A stretch of 64,000 nt of DNA from CAVVYV01 sp963752585 (GCA_963752585.1 CAVVYV010000004.1:186001-250000), one strand, 5' to 3'. Counted from the stretch's first letter, positions 17,601-26,265 are shown. The notes: a model not told the origin generated them from the letters alone. Program-made: numbers and translations.

Positions 17601-18962
17601 GAGGAGGCCGAGAAGCTGGCGGGCGAGGCACGGAGGCGCGGCGAGCGCGCCGAACAGCCGCTCGCCAACCAGATCTACGGCGTCCAACTGGTCCTCCTGC
17701 GGAGGTTCCAGGGCCGCACCGATGAGCTCCTGCCCGCGGTCCGCGAGCTCGTCGAGCGCTATCCGGCGATTCCGGCCTGGCGAACCGCTCTGATCGGACT
17801 CGAGGCGTTCGGGGGCCATCTCGAGCAGGGCCGGTTGGAGCTCGAGCGGTTCGCGGGAGCGGATTTCTCCGCGATCCCCCGGGACGCCAACTGGCTGCCG
17901 GCGATGGGGCTGATCGGAGAGGCAACCGCCTTGCTCGGCGACACCGACCGCGCCACGCAGCTCTACGAGCGGCTGCTTCCCTACGACGGCCTGGTGATCG
18001 TGGTCGGCCGAGCCGGCGCCGCCCAGGGGACGGTCTCCCGGGTGCTGGGATTGCTGGCGCGGTCACTTGGTCGCCTCGACGACGCCCGGCGCCACCTCGA
18101 GAGCTCCGTGGAAATGGCGACGAGGATGGGCGACCGGCCGTTCCTGGCGGAGGCCCGGGTGCAGCTGGCCGAGGTCCTGCTGGCACAGGATCAACCTGAA
18201 TCGGGTCGCGCTGGCGCGCGCCCTCCCACAAATCGCGACCAGGCGCTGGAGCTGCTCTCCGAGGCGCTCAGTGCGGCCCGCGAGATGGGCGCCCGCGACA
18301 TCGCCGATCGGGCGCTCGAGCTCCGTCTCGAGGCCCAGGGGCTGGCGGGCGTGGACATCACCACATCGATCGACGAGGTGGTCTCGGCGCTCGAGTCCGA
18401 GCAGCCGGACCTTCGTGCCCACGCCGCCCCGGACGGCACCGTGGCGATCCTCTTCAGCGACATCGAGGACTCGACCGTGCTCACCGAGCGGCTCGGCGAC
18501 GAGCGCTGGCTCGAGGTCCTGCGCGAGCACAACCGGGTCTTCCGCGAGGAGATCGCCCGCCACGGGGGCTACGAGGTGAAGAGCCAGGGCGACGGCTTCA
18601 TGCTCGCCTTCCCCGATCCCTGCGAGGCGCTCGAGTGCGCGGTCTCGGTCCAGCGGGCATTCGCCGAGCGCGACCAGGATGGATCAAGCGAGAAGCTGCG
18701 GGTCCGGATCGGCCTCCACACCGGCGAGGTGATCGCCGAGGAGGGCGACTTCTTCGGCAAGAACGTGATCCTGGCGGCGCGGATCGCCGCCCAGGCGTCC
18801 GGTGGCGAGATCCTCGTCTCGGACCAGATGCGGGCGGCGGCCGGCGACAGCAACGGCTTCGCCTTCGACCAAGGCCGCGAGCTCGAGCTCAAGGGCCTCG
18901 CCGGCCGCCACAAGGTCTTCCGGGCGGACTGGGAGGAGACGCAAGCCGCGGCCGCTTCCTAG
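14610..18962 (+). CDS. zinc-ribbon / WNK-like Ser-Thr kinase / AAA ATPase-TPR / class III nucleotide cyclase
   Basis: A 1450-residue uninterrupted protein. Domains in order: zinc ribbon (CPSC and CDSC, residues 3-20); kinase about 53-315 with glycine loop GQGGRKRVY (61-69), HRDLKPANIW near 176 and IGDFGLA; AAA/STAND ATPase with Walker A GEPGIGKTR near 368 and Walker B VIVLDDLHWAD near 480; helical TPR-like region about 700-1250; cyclase about 1277-1440 with VAILFSDIEDSTVLTERLGD, GGYEVKSQGDGFM and RIGLHTGEVI. The usual VAIK lysine is alanine (VAVALFD), while K66 sits where WNK kinases place theirs. A short repeat adds DQPESGRAGARPPTNR near residue 1194. TAGGTA at 14598 is a possible -10. Likely a signalling hub making cAMP or cGMP; ligand unknown. 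Confidence 0.9.
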   Translation: MRCPSCGNENREGARFCDSCGSELDAGAEPARAPRPAPETLPSDVPAEIAAGRYRPRRFLGQGGRKRVYLSDDVATDREVAVALFDTEGVGAAIQARATREAEAMRKLGDHPHVVSVLDTGEEGGNPFIVSEYMPGGDVEGLLSAEGGRLGVGRAVEITVDVTRALEHAHAKGIVHRDLKPANIWLDDDGHASIGDFGLATTEGRSRMSGGTLVGTVAYLPPEQALGEAAGPESDLYSLGALLYEMLTGQPPFLGDDAVSIISQHLHANPVPPSRHNSEVPEALDRVVLGLLAKRRGDRYSSAAKARELLLAALEEEPAEPEDEPEENPLDSLAGGVFVGRDRELEQMRAAVDEAIAGHGRLLQVMGEPGIGKTRTTEELTTYAKVNGARVHWGRCREDDGAPAYWPWVQAIRSFVREADPVGLAWQMGGGAAEVAQLVPEVAERLDIEPASAGDSEEARFRLFDSVTSFLVAAARDRPIVIVLDDLHWADEPSLLLLKFAAREIGSSGLLVVGTYRDVELGRHHPLARVLGEISGTDGSVRVNLRGLSVDAVERYIGMTAGAAPPPGLAEAVQSQTDGNPFFVGEVVRLLASEGHLNDPDAWQGVIPQGVREVVGRRLDRLSEPTNEALRVAAAIGREFEEQLLAAVADLAPEELMTAAGEAISERLVTGLGEGRYSFSHALVRDTLYDEASPAQRAALHERIGLALEEICGDAPEARIGELAHHFLSAAPRGDIGRAIDYAERAGAQAMDQLAYEEAAELYERALEVLDLGDEPDEARRCALLLALGGAQMSAGSFADSRQSYERAAASASALGDTDRLVGAAMGIALLSEAGVIDEALVELLDQALEAVGPEPSAERASLLSAKAQEMYWVDAQGVSAPLVAEALEIAREVGDPQALATALLRRYFILIEPDSQPERLAIADEMLKLGESCEDREMVVRAHAYMLAEHLELGDIPAVDRELLTYAHLAEELRMPQHIWQTFALRAMRAMIDGELEEAEKLAGEARRRGERAEQPLANQIYGVQLVLLRRFQGRTDELLPAVRELVERYPAIPAWRTALIGLEAFGGHLEQGRLELERFAGADFSAIPRDANWLPAMGLIGEATALLGDTDRATQLYERLLPYDGLVIVVGRAGAAQGTVSRVLGLLARSLGRLDDARRHLESSVEMATRMGDRPFLAEARVQLAEVLLAQDQPESGRAGARPPTNRDQALELLSEALSAAREMGARDIADRALELRLEAQGLAGVDITTSIDEVVSALESEQPDLRAHAAPDGTVAILFSDIEDSTVLTERLGDERWLEVLREHNRVFREEIARHGGYEVKSQGDGFMLAFPDPCEALECAVSVQRAFAERDQDGSSEKLRVRIGLHTGEVIAEEGDFFGKNVILAARIAAQASGGEILVSDQMRAAAGDSNGFAFDQGRELELKGLAGRHKVFRADWEETQAAAAS
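18189..18237 (+). repeat. short palindromic element, copy 2, in-frame within the kinase/cyclase gene
   Basis: GATCAACCTGAATCGGG, then the palindromic core GGGTCGCGC...GCGCGCCC, ending AAATCGCG. It is read as QPESGRAGARP, the same frame as copy 1. It lies in the helical linker just before the cyclase domain. Confidence 0.7.
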
Positions 18963-18993
18963 GGTTAATCGGGTCGCTCCTCACCCATAAAAC

Positions 18994-19015
18994 GGGTTGC
19001 TCCTGCGGAGCACCC
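18994..19015 (+). terminator. hairpin after the kinase/cyclase gene
   Basis: GGGTTGCTCC-TGC-GGAGCACCC can form a GGGT/ACCC plus GCTCC/GGAGC stem with a 3-nt loop and one bulge, 32 nt after the stop. The U-tract is weak. Confidence 0.5.
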
Positions 19016-19036
19016 TTGGGTGATCGGAGCGCCCTC

Positions 19037-19042
19037 TAATCT
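19037..19042 (+). promoter_or_regulatory. leaderless -10 box for the 833-aa membrane protein
   Basis: TAATCT 6 nt before the GTG at 19049. Confidence 0.5.
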
Positions 19043-19048
19043 TCCGCG

Positions 19049-21550
19049 GTGCTTTCGGCTCTCCTAGCCGGCGCCCTGATCGCCGGCGCCTCGCTCGTGC
19101 TCGGAGCGGCGATCCTGACCGCCGCCGGCCGGCCGCGGCACTCGGCCGCGGGCCCGGCCGTCGGCCTCTCGGCGCTGCTGGTGATCTGCGGGATCGCGGT
19201 GAAGCTCCCGGGCCACGGTGTCACCGCCGCGGTCGCCACCGGGCTGGCGCTCGTCGCCGCGGTCCGGCTGCTCGAGCGGAGTCGCGCGCCGGTCGGGGCG
19301 ATCCGGGTGGGCGCGATCGTCGCCGTGATCGGGGCGCTCCTGGTGGTGGCGATCCCGTTCGCGACCAACGGCCGGGTCGGCATCCTCGGCCAGGGCCTGA
19401 TCAACGACGACATGGCCTCGCACCTGCTGTTCACGGAGTGGGTGGACGGCCGTGACGGCCCCACCCCCGACCTGGTCAGCGACGGCTACCCCCTCGGGCC
19501 GCACGCAGTCGTCGCCGCCGCGTCCAAGGTCAGCGGCGCGAGCCTGATCGATGCCTTCGCCGGGTTGACCGGCGCGATCGCCGTGCTCGCGGCGCTCACC
19601 GCCTACGCCGCCCTCGCCCGGGTGCGCGAGCGGCTTCGCGCCCCGGCGGCGGTGCTGGGCGCGATGTCGTATCTGTTCGCCGCCTACCTCGCCCAGGGGG
19701 CGTTCAAGGAGCCGATGCTCGGCCTCCAGCTGCTCGGCTTCGCGATGTGCCTACCGGCGCTGCAGCGACAGTGGGACGGCCTCCAGCCGACCCTGATCTC
19801 GACCCTGCCCGACCGTGGCCGCGGCTGGCTGCGGGCGACGGCGCTAGCCGGCATCCCCGCCGGGGTGATCGCCGCCGGGACGATCTACAACTACAGCTTT
19901 CCCGGCCTCGGATGGCTGATCGCGGCGATCGCTGCATGGGGACTGCTGATCGCCTGGCGCGAGCGCCCGCAGCGCCACGGCGAGTGGCAGCTCCGAAACA
20001 GGCTGCGCTGGGCCCAGCCGGCGCTGCTGGTGATGATCGGGATCACGGTCCTCGCCCTGCTGACCGAGATCGTCAGCCTGATCCAGTTCGCGAGCTTCGA
20101 GGCCTTCAGCCCCACCGGGGAGGGGGGCAACACCGGCTTCGGCAACCTGCGCCAGCCGCTCAACCCACTCGAGGCGCTCGGGGTCTGGCCCTCGAGCGAG
20201 TTCCGGATCGCGCCGAAGAACGCCTCCACCCCCGAGATCGCCTTCTGGCTCGGCGGCCTGCTCAGCCTCACCGCCTTCGCCTGGGGCGTCGGCCGGGCCC
20301 ACGCCCGGCGCGAGTCGGCGCTCCCGGCTGCGCTCGCCGCGGGGGCGGTCGGCTACCTGGCGGCGCTCGCGGTCGGCACCCCGTACACCTCGGCGAAGTC
20401 ACTCGCGATCGTCGCCCCGGTAGTGATGGTGATCGTCCTTCGCGGCCTCCTGGCCGCCCATTCGCTCGAGGGCGAGGAGGCGGGCGAGGCGAGCTGGTGG
20501 CCACCGCGGATCGCGCGCCCGTTCCTTCGCCTCGGCCTCCCGGCTCTCGCGATCGCCTTCGTGATCGCCGCCGCGGTCTCGACCCTGCTGCCGCTGCGCC
20601 AGTCGGCGGTCGGTCCCGACTTCCACGCCGACGAGCTCCAGCGGATGCGCCCGCTCGTCGACGGCCGGCGGGTGCTCTTCCTCGGCCGGGACAACTTCAT
20701 CTCCTGGGAGCTGATCGGCTCCGAGGTCTACGCCCCGATCGTCAACTACTACGACACCGAGGAGGTGCCGTCGCTGTATCGGGCGACCCCGGTCAACGCC
20801 AAGTTCGACTGGGACAACGTCCCGGTGGATGTCCTCGATGAGTTCGACGGCCAGGGCTTCGACTGGGTCGTGACCACGAACGCGGCCGAGCAGAGCGAGG
20901 CGCCACCGAGCTTCGAGCCCGCCCTGGAGACCGATGACTTCGTCCTCTGGCGCCGGGTCGGCGCGACCGGCGAGCGACGGACGCTGCTCGAGCCGCTCTA
21001 CCCGGGGGCGGGCCTCGACTGCTCGGGCCCCAACGGGAAGCTCGCCGGCGTCCCCGGCTCGGCGGCCGCGTTCCCCTCCGACCCGGTGGTCAGCCGCGGT
21101 TGGAGCCCCGACCCCGACATCACCGACGCCACCGGGGCTCGTCTGGAGTTGCCCCTCGCACCCGGGCGCTGGGACCTCTCGATTCAGTACGCGAGCACCC
21201 AGGAGCTGATGATCAGCTCGCCGGGGGTCATCGACCGGAGGATGCGGGCCAACCTCCTCTTCCGCGGCCCCTCGCCCTACTACCGGGTGGGGACGATCGA
21301 GGTGAGCAGCCCCGGCCCGGTCGCCTTCGCGGCGAGCGTCGAGCGGCCGCCGCCGGCGGGCCGCCTGCTCGGGACCGAGAGCCGCGCCTATCTCGGCACC
21401 CTTGCCGCCACGCCCGCCGAGCCGGCGCGCGAGACGGTCGCGCTCAGTGAGGCCTGCGGGCGCTACCTCGACTGGTACGCGGCCGCCCCGGGCACGCCGC
21501 CCGAGGCGCTCGCCGGGGTCGAGGCGCCGGTGACCCACGAGCCCGAGTAG
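19049..21550 (+). CDS. large polytopic membrane protein, GT-C-like architecture
   Basis: An 833-residue intact protein. Roughly the first 520 residues contain about a dozen hydrophobic segments (MLSALLAGALIAGASLVLGA onwards). The last 300 residues are a soluble, probably extracytoplasmic domain with beta-rich stretches such as LPLAPGRWDLSIQYAS. The first long loop holds LINDDMASHLLFTEW, an acidic pair after the first helices like the catalytic loop of GT-C glycosyltransferases. That function is inference; no named family recognised. GTG start, leaderless. Confidence 0.75.
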   Translation: MLSALLAGALIAGASLVLGAAILTAAGRPRHSAAGPAVGLSALLVICGIAVKLPGHGVTAAVATGLALVAAVRLLERSRAPVGAIRVGAIVAVIGALLVVAIPFATNGRVGILGQGLINDDMASHLLFTEWVDGRDGPTPDLVSDGYPLGPHAVVAAASKVSGASLIDAFAGLTGAIAVLAALTAYAALARVRERLRAPAAVLGAMSYLFAAYLAQGAFKEPMLGLQLLGFAMCLPALQRQWDGLQPTLISTLPDRGRGWLRATALAGIPAGVIAAGTIYNYSFPGLGWLIAAIAAWGLLIAWRERPQRHGEWQLRNRLRWAQPALLVMIGITVLALLTEIVSLIQFASFEAFSPTGEGGNTGFGNLRQPLNPLEALGVWPSSEFRIAPKNASTPEIAFWLGGLLSLTAFAWGVGRAHARRESALPAALAAGAVGYLAALAVGTPYTSAKSLAIVAPVVMVIVLRGLLAAHSLEGEEAGEASWWPPRIARPFLRLGLPALAIAFVIAAAVSTLLPLRQSAVGPDFHADELQRMRPLVDGRRVLFLGRDNFISWELIGSEVYAPIVNYYDTEEVPSLYRATPVNAKFDWDNVPVDVLDEFDGQGFDWVVTTNAAEQSEAPPSFEPALETDDFVLWRRVGATGERRTLLEPLYPGAGLDCSGPNGKLAGVPGSAAAFPSDPVVSRGWSPDPDITDATGARLELPLAPGRWDLSIQYASTQELMISSPGVIDRRMRANLLFRGPSPYYRVGTIEVSSPGPVAFAASVERPPPAGRLLGTESRAYLGTLAATPAEPARETVALSEACGRYLDWYAAAPGTPPEALAGVEAPVTHEPE

Positions 21551-21564
21551 GGCGCGGGCGCCCT
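21549..21564 (+). terminator. hairpin overlapping the stop of the 833-aa gene
   Basis: AGGGCG-CGGG-CGCCCT forms a six-pair GC stem with a 4-nt loop, beginning inside the TAG stop. It is followed by CTCTACG rather than a T-run, so rho-independence is uncertain. Confidence 0.35.
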
Positions 21565-21565
21565 C

Positions 21566-21571
21566 TACGAT
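21566..21571 (+). promoter_or_regulatory. leaderless -10 box for a 28-aa ORF
   Basis: TACGAT 6 nt before the ATG at 21578, the same geometry as other leaderless genes here. Confidence 0.4.
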
Positions 21572-21577
21572 CAGCCG

Positions 21578-21664
21578 ATGCCGCGCCTCTGGGCCGCCAC
21601 CCTGGTGATCCTCGTCGCCTGCCTGCTCGCCTCGATGGTGATCGCGATCACGAAGCTGACCTGA
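21578..21664 (+). CDS. 28-residue single-helix membrane peptide
   Basis: MPRLWAATLVILVACLLASM continues to VIAITKLT. It is one hydrophobic helix with a positive N-terminus, typical of small actinobacterial membrane peptides. Support comes from the start-proximal TACGAT box and placement in the gap between two genes. No homology is recognised; it could be a chance ORF. Confidence 0.45.
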   Translation: MPRLWAATLVILVACLLASMVIAITKLT

Positions 21665-21734
21665 GCGGGCTCACCGTTCTCGACCCTCGCAGTCGGGATA
21701 GTATGCGGCCGCAACCTGGCTATTAGGAGGGGAA

Positions 21735-22178
21735 ATGTTCGATCGCATCGTTGTTGGAACCGACGGCTCCGACACCGCCACCGAGGCGGTCAAGACGGCG
21801 ATCGAGCTCGCCAGGCTCTCGAAGTCGAAGCTCGAGATCGTCAGCGCCTATGAGCCGATCCCCCAGGACCGGCTGAAGCAGGAGCGCGAGGGGATCAGCG
21901 GGGACGTCGCCTACGCGGTCAATCCCCGCGAGGACGTCCAACTGGTCCTCGACAAGGCGGCGGCCGAGGCGAAGAAGGCGAAGGTCGACGTCGTCACCCA
22001 TCCCCGCGAGGGCGATCCCGCCGACGCGATCCTCGACGTCGCCGAGGAGAACGACGCCGACCTCGTCCTGATCGGGAACAAGGGGATGACCGGCGCCCGG
22101 CGGTTCCTGCTCGGCAGCGTCCCGAACAAGATCTCCCACCACTCGCCCTGCGACGTCTGGATCGTCAAGACGACCTAG
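21735..22178 (+). CDS. universal stress protein, UspA family
   Basis: A 147-residue alpha/beta protein: MFDRIVVGTDGSDTATEAVK at the N-terminus and the ATP-binding signature VLIGNKGMTGARRFLLGSV near the end match the ATP-binding UspA subclass (G-2x-G-9x-GS/T-like). A good Shine-Dalgarno (TAGGAGGGGAA) precedes the ATG. Cytosolic; members bind ATP and respond to stress or respiratory state. Convergent with the subtilase. Confidence 0.92.
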   Translation: MFDRIVVGTDGSDTATEAVKTAIELARLSKSKLEIVSAYEPIPQDRLKQEREGISGDVAYAVNPREDVQLVLDKAAAEAKKAKVDVVTHPREGDPADAILDVAEENDADLVLIGNKGMTGARRFLLGSVPNKISHHSPCDVWIVKTT

Positions 22179-22230
22179 GGCCGGCGGGGCTGGGACTACC
22201 GGATCGTCTGTCCCTGCAGGTAGCCGGCCC
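22178..22230. terminator. long-spaced inverted repeat between convergent genes
   Basis: GGGCCGGC (22178-22185) and GCCGGCCC (22223-22230) flank a 37-nt centre between the uspA stop and the subtilase stop. It is a possible bidirectional terminator, but the loop is long. Confidence 0.3.
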
Positions 22231-22248
22231 GCCTGAGGACGAAACCGA

Positions 22249-23605
22249 TCAACAACCTGGCGCGCGGGTGGTGACGGCCTTGGCCGCGTCCAGGAGCCCG
22301 GCGCCGAACAGGCGCGCGATCGTAGGTCTGGCCGAGCTGGGCCGAGTCGTGGCGGGCGGTCGCCTTCAGCTGGCACTCGACCGCCAGCGGCGAGGGATGG
22401 GGACCGAGGACGCCGCTGGCGATCACCATCGCGGCGACCCCGGAGACGTGTGCGCTCGCCATCGAGGTCCCCTCGTAGCCCCCCGGGTAGCCGAATTCGC
22501 GGAAGTTGCCGCCGGCGAAGGTGAGCTGGGTGATCGTCGCCGCGTGGCTGAACAGCGGGTCGTCGGTGCCGCACGACGGCGTCAGCGGAGTCCCGCCGCC
22601 AGGCGCGACCAGGTCGAGCCCGGCGCCGGTGCGGGACTCGCTCGCGAGGCAGCCGTCCTTGGTCGTCCGGCCGACCCCGATCGTGTTCGGCGCGCCCGCC
22701 GGGAAGGCGACCGGCTCGCCGTCCTCGTTCCCGGCGGCCGACACGACGACCGCGCGCTTCTTCGCGAACTTGATCGCCGCGCAGACGCTCTTGATCTTCG
22801 CGCAGCTGTTCACCGCCGAAGCGAACTCGAAGCTCATGTTGATCACCTGGGCACCGTTACGGGCGGCGAAGCGGATCCCCTGGCCGATGTCGCGGGCGGT
22901 GCCGAAGCCCTGGCCGTCGAGCACCTGGACGGGGATGATCCTCGCCCGCGGAGCGAGGCCGGTGAGCGAGAAGCCGTTGCCGTTGCGGGCGGCGATCGTT
23001 CCGGTGATGTGGGTGCCGTGGCCGTCGTGATCGAGCGGCTTCGTCCCCTCCTTGACGAAGTTGCGGCCCGGCAGGAACTGGCTGGAGAGGAAGTCGGGGC
23101 TCTTCCGGTACCCGGGGGGCTGCGACATGTAGGCGACGCCGGTGTCGAGGACCGCGATCACCACGCCCTTGGCGCCGGGGCGGCCGCGGAGCTTGAGCAC
23201 GTCCCAGGCGTCGATCGCGTTGACGCCGCCGCGAGCCTCGAACGGGAGCGGGGTGGCCGACTGGCCGCAGAGCGAGCCGCAGGGGAGGAAGTTCCACTGG
23301 GTGCGGCGCCAGTCGCCGGGAGCGGGGCCGAGCCCGGGATCGTTGGGCACCGAGGCGGCATGGGCGAGGTAGTTCGGATTCGCGTAGGCGACCCCCGGGT
23401 TCGAGCGCAGCGCCCGGGCGGCGTCGCCGACCGCGACCCCCTCGGGGAGCTCGACCAGCCGCTCGCCGCCGCCGTCGAAGCGGACCAGCAGCTCGCCGGG
23501 GACATAGTCGGCGTCGCTTCCGGCGGCGATCGCGGCAGGCGCAGCAGCCGCCGCTGCGAGCATCGCGGCGAAGGCGAGCGCGGTTGTGGCGATCAGCTTT
23601 CGCAT
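22249..23605 (-). CDS. secreted subtilisin-like serine protease, S8 (one frameshift)
   Basis: Signal peptide MRKLIATTALAFAAMLAAAA, an inhibitor-like propeptide (YVPGELLVRFDGGGERLVEL), then the catalytic triad: Asp in VVIAVLDTGVAYMS, His in DHDGHGTHITGTIAARNGNG, Ser in YEGTSMASAHVSGVAAMVIA. A one-base shift near 22310 restores the expected DRALFGAGLLDAAKAVTTRA ending with a stop at 22249. About 452 residues. It is preceded by GGAGAAG close to the ATG. Likely an extracellular protease with autoprocessing. Confidence 0.92.
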
Positions 23606-23758
23606 CTTCTCCGGTTGCCCTCTGCCCCTGATGATGGCCGAGCGGGGTTCCGGCCCTCCCCAAACACCGGCGGGCGTGGAAAGTTGCCTGGACGCCGGGC
23701 GCGCACGGTCGCGGGCGACCAGCGCACCGGCGGGGGGTCTGGTGTAGTTTCGTCGAGT

Positions 23759-23789
23759 ATCTGAGGCCGTTCGGGGAGATCTGAGGCCG
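23759..23789. repeat. tandem ATCTGAGGCCG direct repeat upstream of two secreted-protein genes
   Basis: ATCTGAGGCCG occurs at 23759-23769 and again at 23779-23789, exactly 20 bp apart (two helical turns), in the 222-bp divergent region between the S8 protease and the metallophosphoesterase. The spacing suits a dimeric regulator. Confidence 0.45.
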
Positions 23790-23827
23790 CATGGCAACGG
23801 GCGCAGACTCCGCCGGCGCGCACAGGC

Positions 23828-26251
23828 ATGTGGGGTAGAGAGACAGGATCACGACGGAGGAGACGAGGGCGAGCCCTGCTGTTCGGCCTTGCCCTGGTGC
23901 TCGCCTCCGCCGGCACCGCCTACGGCGTCCACGGAGCAATCGACACCCAGGACCACACCACCCTCGAGCAGATCCTCCAGGGCAGTCGGCGGTGACTTCG
24001 AGACGCTCGAGGTCGAGCAGGTGGACGAGAACTACATCGTCCGAGAGCCCGACCCGCAGGCCCAGGCGCAGGACGGACCGCGAGGACCGCCGCGTCTCCC
24101 TCGCCTACTTCTCCCAGCTCACCGACTTCCAGCTCGCCGACGAGGAGTCCCCCGCGAGGGTCGAGTTCGCCGACCCCGGTGCCAGCTCCGCCTGGCGCCC
24201 GCAGGAGGCCTTCCACCCGTTCCTGATCGACGCCTCGATCCGCCAGATCAACCGCTTCGCCCCGAGCAGCCCGGTGCCACAGGGGAACGGGGACGGCAGC
24301 CGGATGGACTTCGCGCTGATGACCGGCGACCAGGCCGACAACATGCAGCGCAACGAGATGATCTGGACCCGGCAGCTGATCGAGGGGGGTACTGGCCAAC
24401 TGACTTCGGCAGCGGGGTGGAGGACCCGAGCCTTCTACCGACCTGATGAATCCGGACTTCGCGACCAAGACCGAGCTGCCCCCTCTTCCTGGCCCAGGAG
24501 GGCACGGCTGCGGCCAACGCCGCCGCCGAGGCGATCGGCTACACCGGCGTCCAGGACTACACCGACTACCCGAGCAGCACCGCCTGGGCCGCAGCCCGCC
24601 TACTACGACCCGAACCAGCCGCTCGGCCAGTACGCCGACTGGCCTATGTGGACCGGGCTGATGGACCGGGCACAGACACTCAGCTTCACCCCGGCGGGGC
24701 TCGACGTCCCCTCCTACTGGAGCAACGGCAACCACGACATCCTCGTCCAGGGCAACGAGGACGCCAATGCCGCCTTCGAGGACATCGCCACCGCCTGCTT
24801 CAAGGCGCTCGGCACCACCCCCGCGATTCCGCCCTCCCCGCCGGACTCTGACTTCAGCCCGGATCCGAACCTGCTGCTCTTCCCCGGCCGCCGCCGGGAT
24901 GCTGGTCCCGCCGGACCCGCTGCGCCGCTTCGTCGACCGCCCGCAGCTGAAGGCGGTGATCGGCGCCAACAACGTCGACAACGACCACGGCTTCGATTTC
25001 GTCTCGGCCGCCGAGAACACGGCCTCGGCCGGCAACGCCTCCTACTACGCCTGGAACCCGAGCCAGACCCCCGGGTTCCGGTTCATCAACATCGACACCA
25101 ACTCCGAGGGCGGCCAGACCGCGGAGGGCGTCGCCTCGGGCTCCTCCAACGGCAACATCGACGATCCGCAGTTCCAGTGGCTGAAGCAGGAGCTGGACGC
25201 CGCCCAGGCCGCCGACAAGCTGATCGTCCTCTTCGGGCACCACCCGGTGCGCAGCATGAACACCGAGATCGCCGACGAGCAGGCGGGGGTGCATGCGGGT
25301 GCACTGCCGCCGGACCATGCCCACGGAGACACCCCCGAGCACAACCACGACCCGGGCTGCGACCGTGACCCGCGGCTCTCAGTCCCGATCCACCTCGGCG
25401 CAGGATCCCGTCCCCGGCGACCCGCGCGAGAGCTTCGTCGAGCTGCTCGAGAACTACCCCAACGTGATCGCCTACGTCGCCGGCCACACCCACGAGCACA
25501 GGCTGATCCCGTTCAGCCGGGCGGACGGCTCGGTCTGGTGGGAGATCAACACCTCGGCGACGGCGGACTGGCCGCAGCAGCACCGCCTGATCGAGGTGAT
25601 GGACAACCGCGACGGCACTCTGTCGATCTTCGGCACCGTCCTCGACGCGGCCTCTCCGGCGGGGGTGCCGGACGCCAGGGCCCGCCGCTGGCTTCGACGT
25701 GAACCAGCTCTCCTCGATCGGCCGCACGCTCGCCTTCAACGACCCGGACGGCGGCCCCCCCACCGGGGAGGGCACGCCCGACGACCAGAACGTGGAGATG
25801 CTGCTCGCCGATCCGCGCACGACCACCCCGGTCACCCCACCCGGCGGTGCCGGCGGCGCGGCCGGCGGCGGTGCCGGCGGCGCGGCCGGCGCGGCCGGCG
25901 GCGGCGGCAAATGCCGGGGCCAGGCGGCGACGATCACGGGCACCGCCGCCGCCGAGACGATCACGGGCACCGCGGGCGACGATGTGATCGTCGGCTTGCG
26001 CGGAGCCGACCGGATCAACGGCAAGGGCGGCGACGACCTGATCTGCGGCGGGAAGGGGCGCGACAGAATCGCCGGCGGGGCGGGCGTCGACTTCCTCTAC
26101 GGCCGGCGAGGGGCCGACCGGGTCAAGGGCAAGTCCGGCGACGACACGCTCTTCGGCAACTTCGGCAGGGACCTGCCTCAAGGGGAACAAGGGCGATGAC
26201 CACTGCGCCGGCGGCGCCGGCCGCGACCTGATCGCCTCGAGCTGCGAGTAG
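23828..26251 (+). CDS. secreted calcineurin-like metallophosphoesterase with RTX-like C-terminal repeats (many frameshifts)
   Basis: N-terminus MWGRETGSRRRRRGRALLFG continues into a hydrophobic export signal. Metallophosphoesterase motifs follow in order: YFSQLTDFQLAD, FALMTGDQADNMQ, YWSNGNHDILVQG, IVLFGHHPVRSMN and YVAGHTHEHRLIP, which bind the two metals. A Gly/Ala linker leads to RTX-like repeats (GDDVIVGLRGADRINGKGGD, GRDRIAGGAG, DDTLFG) and a Cys-containing end. At least eight single-base shifts (about 23990, 24080, 24390, 24600, 24890, 25350, 25690, 26175) break the frame. Substrate unknown; the ORF is either error-laden or decaying. Confidence 0.78.
25847..25914 (+). repeat. GC-rich tandem repeat coding a Gly/Ala linker
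   Basis: Repeated GGCGGTGCCGGCGGCGCGGC-like units encode a Gly/Ala-only hinge between the phosphoesterase domain and the RTX-like tail. Such a tract is prone to slippage and to sequencing error. Confidence 0.7.
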
Positions 26252-26265
26252 GCCGCGCGGCCGCC

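Noticed and set aside
18966..19005. AATCGGGTCGCTCC and AAACGGGTTGCTCC downstream of the kinase/cyclase gene as further copies of the palindromic element
   Set aside because: Only 10-11 bases match the element edge, the palindromic core is absent, and the second one is part of the terminator-like hairpin.
22268..23764. A 498-codon plus-strand open frame across the S8 protease
   Set aside because: The minus strand shows the full Asp-His-Ser triad and a signal peptide; the plus frame has no recognisable feature.
25847..25914. CRISPR-like or minisatellite array
   Set aside because: There are no spacers, the units are irregular, and the tract encodes a Gly/Ala linker in frame.
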